Positions 1 to 6,118 of a stretch of 6,118 nt of DNA are shown piece after piece. Source of the stretch: Candidatus Methanomethylophilaceae archaeon (lineage in GTDB: Archaea > Thermoplasmatota > Thermoplasmata > Methanomassiliicoccales > Methanomethylophilaceae); contig JAFSYZ010000083.1 in NCBI GenBank assembly GCA_017455785.1, forward strand, positions 1-6,118, written 5' to 3'. The notes below the pieces were generated by a model. The model saw nothing but the letters and a program-made list of their open reading frames with translations. It had not been told where the DNA came from and did no database searches. The position numbers and the translations under genes were made by a program. How positions within the stretch are numbered: position 1 is the first letter of the stretch; each line of letters begins with the position of its first letter.

Positions 1-1521
<1,521 letters not shown>

Positions 1522-1532
1522 CGATTGAGTAC

Positions 1533-1545
1533 CGAGGACTTCTTC
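1533..1545 (-). other. Probable frameshift point in the HD gene
   Basis: Read on the minus strand, the 5' frame goes GTG AAG AAG TCC TCG. Protein continuity requires GTC CTC GGT after the second AAG, so one base is missing or is re-read. Restoring a G gives AAGGTCCTC. That same string occurs near the start of the gene, where the first repeat unit begins (Lys-Val-Leu at residues 7-9). This supports loss of one G. AAGAAG is not a classical -1 slippery heptamer. Confidence 0.65.
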
Positions 1546-2099
1546 ACACCTATCAGGTCCAGGAACTCGCTCATCTCCATGTTGATGGTCGCCCTTGTCT
1601 GTTCTATGCCGTAAGAACGCTTGTTCATGTCATAGATCATGTTGAACTCCCAATTCGTGGCGAGATAATGCGCCGCTGCGACGATCCTGTCCTCCACACA
1701 TGTGTGTGCGCCGCGGATGTATGATTCGAAACGTGACATCAGTGCGGGGTCCATATCCGGGATGTCCTTACTTATCTCGGATATAACATAATCATTGACC
1801 TCATCGAACTTCTCATCCTCCATCCTATGAAGCAACTGTGGTTTGAGATCCGTCAACACGGTACGTTTCATGAAAGAGAACAGACAGCCCTCTATGATAC
1901 GAATCCAATCCAACTGCGTACCATTCTCGGACTCCTCGTACTTCCCCAATATCCATGATATTGCCGCCTTGTGCGCCTGCTTATCTATCTCCGTGAGGTC
2001 GATGGGACGTATATGATCGTTCCACCTGTGCATATTGGCAGCATCGAAAAGTTTGTAGATCAGGTCCATACTGAGGACCTTGTTGTCCGGAACAGCCAT

Positions 2100-2122
2100 C
2101 TGTATCCCCGGAGGGGATACAG
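2100..2122. repeat. Perfect 10-bp inverted repeat abutting the HD gene start
   Basis: CTGTATCCCC (2100-2109) and GGGGATACAG (2113-2122) are exact inverted copies separated by GGA. On the minus strand the second arm ends immediately before the ATG at 2099. It lies where transcription of the HD gene would be expected to start. It could be an operator for a dimeric repressor or an RNA hairpin limiting translation. On the minus strand it is not followed by a T-run, so it does not look like an intrinsic terminator of the upstream gene. Confidence 0.75.
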
Positions 2123-2123
2123 T

Positions 2124-2141
2124 GGTATAGGGTTTTAATAA
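2124..2141 (-). promoter_or_regulatory. Candidate TATA elements for the HD gene
   Basis: On the minus strand this stretch contains TTATTAAAA (2141-2133) followed by a CTATAC-like element (about 2129-2124). The first would put initiation near 2111, inside the inverted repeat. The second would put it near 2101, almost at the ATG. Either implies a very short leader or none. The choice between them is inference. Confidence 0.45.
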
Positions 2142-2142
2142 T

Positions 2143-2679
2143 TTACAGGAAGGTGATCGCTCCGATGACCTGTCCGATCATCACCAGTTTGGCATCGTCA
2201 TCGACCTGTGCGGCCTCACAGTCCTTCAATGAGGCCATGAACAATGCGGCCTTCTTCTCATCAATGTTACCGGCTGCCAACTGTACGTCGATCTTCGTTG
2301 CACCGTATCTCAATGCATTTGCGACCTTGCCCTCACCTTTGAATTCATCCGCTCTTGATTTTGCAACTGCGGGAGCTGCCTTGGATGCCTCGCCCTTGGA
2401 TTTCTCTTTGGGAGCACCCTCACTCTTCTTGATTCCGAAGAGCGCCTTCAGTTTGTCAAAAAATCCCATTTCACTTCCTCCAACTAGTCCCTCGCCATCG
2501 TCTGGAGAAAGGTTGATCGTTATCAGCGCGATGATCACTGCAGCTGCGCCTGCTCCCATCATGATGTAGCTCACCCCTTCCTCCATGGGATAGACTTCGA
2601 TGTATCCCAATGACCCGACCATTAGGACGATGAATCCTGCGACGGATATCAAGACCGGAATGGCCTGATTCTTAGGCAT
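2143..2679 (-). CDS. Small membrane protein with two transmembrane helices and a charged soluble tail
   Basis: Function not recognised. I start it at the ATG at 2679 (178 residues), not the longer in-frame ATG at 2742, because a good TATA element sits inside that extension at 2704-2710. Membrane segments are at about 7-27 (IPVLISVAGFIVLMVGSLGY) and 36-57 (VSYIMMGAGAAAVIIALITI). An acidic linker (SPDDGEG, 58-64) follows, then MGFFDKLKALFGIKK (71-85), which looks like a protein N-terminus. Next come a Lys/Glu/Ala/Ser-rich low-complexity linker (86-117) and a helical C-terminal domain (118-178). Both ends probably face the same side of the membrane; the side was not determined. It is co-directional with the HD gene, 43 bases upstream of it. 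It may be a fusion, or may yield a second shorter product from residue 71. Confidence 0.7.
   Translation of the reverse strand: MPKNQAIPVLISVAGFIVLMVGSLGYIEVYPMEEGVSYIMMGAGAAAVIIALITINLSPDDGEGLVGGSEMGFFDKLKALFGIKKSEGAPKEKSKGEASKAAPAVAKSRADEFKGEGKVANALRYGATKIDVQLAAGNIDEKKAALFMASLKDCEAAQVDDDAKLVMIGQVIGAITFL
2467..2481 (-). promoter_or_regulatory. Internal Shine-Dalgarno and in-frame ATG inside the membrane protein gene
   Basis: GGAGG (2481-2477 on the minus strand) lies 7 bases before an in-frame ATG (2469-2467), which encodes residue 71. The spacing and strength match a normal start site. The product would be a soluble protein of 108 residues starting MGFFDKLKALFG. TAG and TGA triplets lie just upstream in other frames, as if a separate upstream gene once ended here. 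Confidence 0.5.
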
Positions 2680-2703
2680 GATTTTGTTATCTGAGTAAAA
2701 CAG

Positions 2704-2717
2704 ATATAAACGTTTTC
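2704..2717 (-). promoter_or_regulatory. BRE/TATA promoter of the membrane protein gene
   Basis: On the minus strand GAAAACG (2717-2711) precedes TTTATAT (2710-2704), a good archaeal BRE plus TATA pair. Its centre is 28 bases from the ATG at 2679, which predicts a leaderless or nearly leaderless transcript and settles the start codon. Confidence 0.65.
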
Positions 2718-2880
2718 GGATTCCATCGGCCATCTGGGTCATCCCACTAGAATATTTGAGACGGTACTGATACGTGGTACCCCTATTTCCGAAAAATCAA
2801 GGGAAAAAGCATCTGTTTTAAATAAGAGAAAAAACAGGCATGATAAACGATTGTAAACCCCTTCTCTGTTCTATACTACC

Positions 2881-2886
2881 TATATA
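2881..2886 (+). promoter_or_regulatory. TATA element of the aminotransferase operon
   Basis: TATATA is centred about 25 bases before the ATG at 2909, the spacing expected if transcription begins at that start codon. A second AT-rich element, TTTTAAATA at 2816-2824, could drive a transcript with a leader of about 60 bases. The spacer 2680-2908 between the divergent genes otherwise shows only weak short repeats. Confidence 0.5.
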
Positions 2887-2908
2887 CCTGGATGGCATTC
2901 GCAGGAGC

Positions 2909-4039
2909 ATGAAGATCGCTCAGAGACTGAATTCTATCCCTATGTCAGGCATAAGGAAGATGTTCGACCTCGCAAGCCCCGATAGCATCAATCTAGGATT
3001 GGGTGAACCCGATCTGTCGCCGCCGGAATCCGCCATAGAAGGCATGTGCAAGGCCTCGAAGGACGGATTGAACAAATACGGTCCGACAGCAGGGATAATG
3101 CCATTGAGAGATGCGGTAGCGAAGCATTACTCCAGGTATTCCCCGATCGAAGGTAAGAACGTGATGATCACACCCAGCGGATCATCCGCACTCCTGGAGG
3201 TCACACAGGCCATGATCGACCCCGGCGATGAGGTATTGGTCCCGAGTCCAGGATTCGTGATCTACGGTCCACATGCTGTCCTCGCAGGCGGCAAGGACGT
3301 CTATTACAAACTTACAGACGGGACATTCCAGCCTGATATCGATGATATCCAGTCCAAGATCACCAAGAACACCACCATGTTGGTGGTGAACAATCCTTGC
3401 AACCCGACCGGAGGGACACTGAGCGAGGAATCGTTCAAAGCCCTCTGCGACATCTCGGCGGACAAGGGCATAACGATCATGGCGGATGAGGTCTACGATT
3501 CGTTCGTCTACGAAGGGAAGCACATCTCCTTCCTGTCACAGCTGGACAAAGCCGTAGTCGTCGGAGGATTCTCTAAGATGATGGCTGTCACCGGATGGAG
3601 GATGGGATTCGTCATATCCAACGAGAAGGTGATGGATGATCTGATCAAGATGCAGTACCATGTATGTGCAAGCCCCAACATGCCCGCGATGTACGGGATA
3701 CTGAACGCTCTCCCCACCATCGACGATTACATCGTCAAGGCCAGGGAGACATTCAGGAAGAGAAGGGACCTCATAGTCAAGAGGATCAACGAGATCGACG
3801 GAATGGAGATCATCCCTCCGAAAGGAGCATTCTATGCATTCCCCTCCTTCGACTATGACATCAGTTCCGCTGATTTCGCCATGGAACTGGTGAAGGCGGG
3901 ATTGATCTGCACGCCGGGATCGGCATTCGGACCGTACGGAGAGGGACATCTGAGATTCTCCTATGCGGCGGACGAATCCAAGATCGACAAAGGAATGGAC
4001 ATATTGAGCGAGACAGCTAAGAGGATCAGGAGGAAATGA
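2909..4039 (+). CDS. Class I PLP-dependent aminotransferase (aspartate/aromatic type)
   Basis: Transfers an amino group between an amino acid and a 2-oxo acid using pyridoxal phosphate; cytoplasmic, fold type I. I start it at ATG 2909 (376 residues) because MKIAQRLNSIPMSGIRKMFD resembles the family's N-terminus and a TATA element fits. An in-frame ATG at 2840 would add 23 residues with no family resemblance. Visible motifs: LGLGEPDLSPP (29-39), Tyr57-Gly58-Pro59, the NPCNPTG cofactor loop (162-168), ADEVY with Asp193, the Schiff-base lysine Lys223 in GGFSKMMAVTGWRMGF (219-234, Arg231), and Arg349 in HLRFSYA for the substrate carboxylate. Length is typical. Substrate range cannot be read from sequence: aspartate, aromatic amino acids or alanine are possible. 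First gene of a three-gene operon. Confidence 0.92.
   Translation: MKIAQRLNSIPMSGIRKMFDLASPDSINLGLGEPDLSPPESAIEGMCKASKDGLNKYGPTAGIMPLRDAVAKHYSRYSPIEGKNVMITPSGSSALLEVTQAMIDPGDEVLVPSPGFVIYGPHAVLAGGKDVYYKLTDGTFQPDIDDIQSKITKNTTMLVVNNPCNPTGGTLSEESFKALCDISADKGITIMADEVYDSFVYEGKHISFLSQLDKAVVVGGFSKMMAVTGWRMGFVISNEKVMDDLIKMQYHVCASPNMPAMYGILNALPTIDDYIVKARETFRKRRDLIVKRINEIDGMEIIPPKGAFYAFPSFDYDISSADFAMELVKAGLICTPGSAFGPYGEGHLRFSYAADESKIDKGMDILSETAKRIRRK
4028..4033 (+). promoter_or_regulatory. Shine-Dalgarno AGGAGG for the acidic unknown protein
   Basis: AGGAGG lies inside the last codons of the aminotransferase gene, 7 bases before the ATG at 4041. It fixes that start and indicates that the two genes are translated from one mRNA. 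Confidence 0.8.
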
Positions 4040-4040
4040 C

Positions 4041-4622
4041 ATGGCAGCCAGGAAGAAAGTTCAGGATGAGGGACAGAGTATCGATGAGATGTTCAAGACC
4101 GTCGAACCCAAGATAAAGGTGGATCCCGACACGGGATTGGTGGAACAGGTCTTCGAAGAGGATGAGAAGGTCGATCTGGAGAAGCAGCTCTGGGCGAAGA
4201 ACCCGCGCAGAAGTCAGGCGCTCCTCGATCTTTGGTACGATGAACTTCAGGCCGAGATCGATAAGGACGATAACCCGGAGGATGCCAAGAAACACCTGTC
4301 GTTCCTGATGACGGCCAATGCTGTCATGGACATGATCATGGAATGCATCCCGGAAGAGATGGCATTGGACCTGTCCTATGCACTGGACCACACCATCGCA
4401 TTGTCACTTGTCAACAAGAAATACGACTGCGACCTCCTCGAAGAGGAGAGGAAGGCCGTCTCCATCGTGAAGAGGGAGGACTACGACACCGACGACGATT
4501 ACGCCAGGGCGGTCGAGGCCATCGATGACCACTGGTGGACGATCAGTCAGCCCCAACTCGATATGAGGAACGCAAACGATGCGATCATCGAGATGATGGC
4601 CAAGTACAAACTCAACGAGTGA
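4041..4622 (+). CDS. Acidic, probably all-helical protein of unknown function
   Basis: 193 residues; family not recognised. It has no signal peptide, membrane segment, cysteine cluster or nucleotide-binding loop that I can see. It begins with a short basic patch (MAARKK) and is strongly acidic afterwards, for example FEEDEKVDLEKQ (38-49) and EDYDTDDDYARAVEAIDDH (146-164). The middle (55-125) reads as amphipathic helices, including a Met-rich stretch LMTANAVMDMIMECIPEEMA (89-108). The C-terminal part holds a Trp-Trp pair (165-166) and ends in a helix. The ATG follows the aminotransferase stop by one base with a strong Shine-Dalgarno, and its own stop is one base before mevalonate kinase. A cytoplasmic partner or regulatory role is possible, but nothing in the sequence shows it. 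Confidence 0.85.
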   Translation: MAARKKVQDEGQSIDEMFKTVEPKIKVDPDTGLVEQVFEEDEKVDLEKQLWAKNPRRSQALLDLWYDELQAEIDKDDNPEDAKKHLSFLMTANAVMDMIMECIPEEMALDLSYALDHTIALSLVNKKYDCDLLEEERKAVSIVKREDYDTDDDYARAVEAIDDHWWTISQPQLDMRNANDAIIEMMAKYKLNE

Positions 4623-4623
4623 G

Positions 4624-5565
4624 ATGTCCAGAAGATACTCCAAAGCATCATCGCCCGGGAAGTTCATACTCCTCGGAGAGCATGCCGTCGTATACGGCAA
4701 ACCAGCTGTAGCTTTGGCGATAGACAAACGTTTCAGGTGCAAGATTTCCCCCAGTTACGGTAATTTCCTGAACGGGATGGAGATGGACCTGAGCCGTCAT
4801 CCGCACATAAGGCACCTGATGCTGAGGAACAGGGTCAACAACATCTCCATAGAGACCGAGAGCAACATCCCGTCCAGTTCAGGGTTGGGATCCTCGGGTG
4901 CATTGAGCTCGGCCATATCGGCAGCGATAAAGGATCTCAACAACGAAATATTCAACAAAGAAGAGATCGCCAAGGACTCGTTCAGTGCGGAGTATCACGC
5001 ACAAGGAAGAGCAAGCCCCCTGGACACCTCTTGTTGTACATTCGGCAACGGGGTCGCACTCAACTGTCCTGCGGAATGCGGAAAGAGACTGATGAGCATA
5101 GAGAAGGACGGGAACAGATGGGACATAAATCAGATATCGGTTCCGAAGATGACATTCGTCGTAGGTTACACAGGTATCAAGGCCCCGACAGGACCTCTTG
5201 TCAACAAGGTCAGGAAGTTCAAGGAGCACAACAGGTTCGCCTCCGATATCATCGATGAGATCGGGAAGGTCACGTTGGAAGGTGTCTCCTCGATGATGAA
5301 GAACGATATCGAACAACTCGGTCGCAGGATGACCGAGGATCATAAGCTCCTGTCCATTTTAGGTGTATCGTGCAACGAACTGAACAAACTGGTGGATGCA
5401 TCGCTGCAATATTCCTACGGTGCCAAACTCACCGGTTCAGGCGGCGGAGGTAGTATGATAGCACTCACCGATAAGCCTGACAAGGTGTGCGAGGCCATCA
5501 GTCTCAGGGGAGGTACACCGTTCATCGTGAACACTGATGTCGAAGGTGTGAAATTAGAAGAATGA
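4624..5565 (+). CDS. mvk: Mevalonate kinase
   Basis: Phosphorylates mevalonate with ATP to 5-phosphomevalonate, the first kinase step toward isoprenoids and hence archaeal lipids; cytoplasmic GHMP-superfamily enzyme. 313 residues, usual for archaeal members. Motif 1 is PGKFILLGEHAVVYG (11-25, with Lys13). Motif 2, the phosphate-binding loop, is PSSSGLGSSGALSSA (83-97). Glu123 and Asp134, in EYHAQGRASPLDTS, sit 11 residues apart, as do the Mg-binding Glu and catalytic Asp of characterised mevalonate kinases (rat Glu193 and Asp204). Motif 3 is KLTGSGGGGSMIAL (268-281). The HAVVYGKPAVALAID signature separates it from diphosphomevalonate decarboxylase and mevalonate-3-kinase relatives. The ATG is one base after the upstream stop, with only a weak Shine-Dalgarno, so translation is probably coupled. 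Last gene of the operon, followed by a terminator. Confidence 0.95.
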   Translation: MSRRYSKASSPGKFILLGEHAVVYGKPAVALAIDKRFRCKISPSYGNFLNGMEMDLSRHPHIRHLMLRNRVNNISIETESNIPSSSGLGSSGALSSAISAAIKDLNNEIFNKEEIAKDSFSAEYHAQGRASPLDTSCCTFGNGVALNCPAECGKRLMSIEKDGNRWDINQISVPKMTFVVGYTGIKAPTGPLVNKVRKFKEHNRFASDIIDEIGKVTLEGVSSMMKNDIEQLGRRMTEDHKLLSILGVSCNELNKLVDASLQYSYGAKLTGSGGGGSMIALTDKPDKVCEAISLRGGTPFIVNTDVEGVKLEE

Positions 5566-5589
5566 GGGGAAATCATCCCCTCGTTTTTT
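5564..5589 (+). terminator. Hairpin plus T-run terminator after mevalonate kinase
   Basis: GAGGGGA (5564-5570) pairs with TCCCCTC (5576-5582) around the loop AATCA. One G and then six T follow at 5584-5589. The stem begins within the TGA stop of mevalonate kinase and the element fills nearly all of the 25-base gap to the convergent gene. On the minus strand no T-run follows the hairpin, so it acts mainly for the plus-strand operon. Confidence 0.75.
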
Positions 5590-5590
5590 C

Positions 5591-6118
5591 TCAGATCAGG
5601 TCCTCGAATCCTTCTACGACCTGAGGGAACTTCTCCTTGACGGCTTTGAGAAGGTTGTAAACATTGACCTCACCGATGTTGGAGTCCTTTATCAGCTGGA
5701 TGAGCTCGTCGAGCGTCTTATCATCCAGAGTGGCGAACCTCTCCTTGGCCATCCAGTTCCTGATCAGCTTGTCCTCCATCCTGTCACGCCACTTCTTCTC
5801 GTAGGCCTGGAGTGCTTTGGCGGAGAAATCACCTGTCTTCAGGCATTCCGCTGCCACCTCTCCGGCGTACTTACCGGACCTGCATGCATGGGCGATACCG
5901 CCGCCCGTTATGGGGTCGATGATCCTTGCCGCATCACCGACCAACATGATGTTGTCGGCGACACACTCATCCAGACCAGGGCATGTGGACACCATACCTC
6001 CGACTATCTCCAGGATCTGTCCGTTCTTGAACCTGGGATCCTCGGCGATGAACTTATCGAGATAATACTTGGGATCGGCACCGATCTTACATTTGGATGC
6101 CATGACACCGATACCTAC
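5591..6118 (-). CDS. Geranylgeranyl reductase family flavoprotein, C-terminal part (5' end outside window)
   Basis: The frame is open to the right edge, giving the last 175 residues (first visible residues VGIGVMASK). Relatives are FAD enzymes that saturate the geranylgeranyl chains of archaeal membrane lipids such as digeranylgeranylglycerophospholipid. The key evidence is the FAD-binding segment DNIMLVGDAARIIDPITGGG (55-74 of the visible part) followed by an AGEVAAE helix (85-91), preceded by GQILEIVGGMVSTCPG (33-48). The N-terminal Rossmann GxGxxG motif lies outside the window. The C-terminal part (about 100-175) is the helical region usual in the family. It converges on mevalonate kinase, another isoprenoid gene, with 25 bases between stops, so the two are not co-transcribed. 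The family also contains reductases acting on other prenyl chains, such as quinone side chains, so the exact substrate is inferred. Confidence 0.9.
   Translation of the reverse strand, partial: VGIGVMASKCKIGADPKYYLDKFIAEDPRFKNGQILEIVGGMVSTCPGLDECVADNIMLVGDAARIIDPITGGGIAHACRSGKYAGEVAAECLKTGDFSAKALQAYEKKWRDRMEDKLIRNWMAKERFATLDDKTLDELIQLIKDSNIGEVNVYNLLKAVKEKFPQVVEGFEDLI

Noticed and set aside
2153..2569. Plus-strand open frame opposite the membrane protein gene, rich in Ser, Ala and Pro
   Set aside because: The minus-strand frame has a TATA/BRE promoter, membrane helices and sensible domain layout; the Ser/Pro-rich composition is what the antisense of an Ala/Lys/Gly-rich protein would give.
2763..2781. 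GGTAC / GTACC inverted repeat
   Set aside because: Only five base pairs, below what can be told from chance.
2813..2837. Inverted repeat CTGTTTT / AAAACAG with an 11-base loop in the divergent promoter region
   Set aside because: A short, AT-rich stem in an AT-rich spacer; easily chance, with no second copy nearby.
2840..2908. N-terminal extension of the aminotransferase from ATG 2840
   Set aside because: The added 23 residues do not resemble the family, and a TATA element lies within the extension at 2881-2886.
3536..4042. Long minus-strand open frame opposite the aminotransferase gene
   Set aside because: It lies wholly opposite a gene with clear catalytic motifs, has no recognisable protein features, and has the His/Arg/Asp-rich composition typical of antisense frames in GC-rich coding DNA.
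4879..5343. Minus-strand open frame opposite mevalonate kinase
   Set aside because: Shadow of a secure gene; no motif and no promoter or ribosome binding site.
5564..5589. Bidirectional terminator serving the geranylgeranyl reductase gene as well
   Set aside because: Read on the minus strand the hairpin is preceded by A residues and not followed by a T-run, so only plus-strand termination is supported.

Overview
The window looks like ordinary chromosome from a euryarchaeon. The likely group is Thermoplasmata, perhaps Methanomassiliicoccales, but that placement is inferred from gene content and style and was not tested. Three things point to Archaea: a mevalonate kinase of archaeal type, the C-terminal part of a geranylgeranyl reductase of the kind that saturates archaeal lipid chains, and TATA-box promoters placed about 25-28 bases before start codons. 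There are no mobile elements, CRISPR arrays, tRNA or rRNA genes that I can see.

Layout, left to right. The 3' part of a plus-strand seryl-tRNA synthetase gene enters from the left edge and ends at 946. It converges on a minus-strand HD-domain phosphohydrolase gene, and the two TAG stops share the palindrome CTAG. The HD gene (943-2099) is split into two frames by an apparent single-base loss near 1540. Joined, it would be a protein of about 385 residues with two related HD-type halves, of which only the C-terminal half keeps the metal-binding residues. Just before its start codon is a perfect 10-bp inverted repeat. Upstream on the same strand is a small two-helix membrane protein with a soluble C-terminal tail (2143-2679). 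It contains a strong internal ribosome binding site and an in-frame ATG, so it may be two products or a fusion.

A divergent promoter region (2680-2908) then leads into a compact plus-strand operon. It holds a class I aminotransferase (2909-4039), an acidic helical protein of unknown function (4041-4622) and mevalonate kinase (4624-5565), with one base between each pair of genes. A hairpin plus T-run terminator closes the operon. Convergent to it, the 3' part of the geranylgeranyl reductase gene (minus strand, 5591-6118) runs off the right edge.

Functionally, the right half holds an early and a late step of isoprenoid lipid synthesis: mevalonate phosphorylation and saturation of the geranylgeranyl chains. 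The aminotransferase and the acidic protein are tied to mevalonate kinase only by operon position. I see no convincing new multi-gene system. The points most worth a second look are the split tandem HD protein, the inverted repeat at its start, the internal start in the membrane protein, and the unknown protein in the mevalonate kinase operon.
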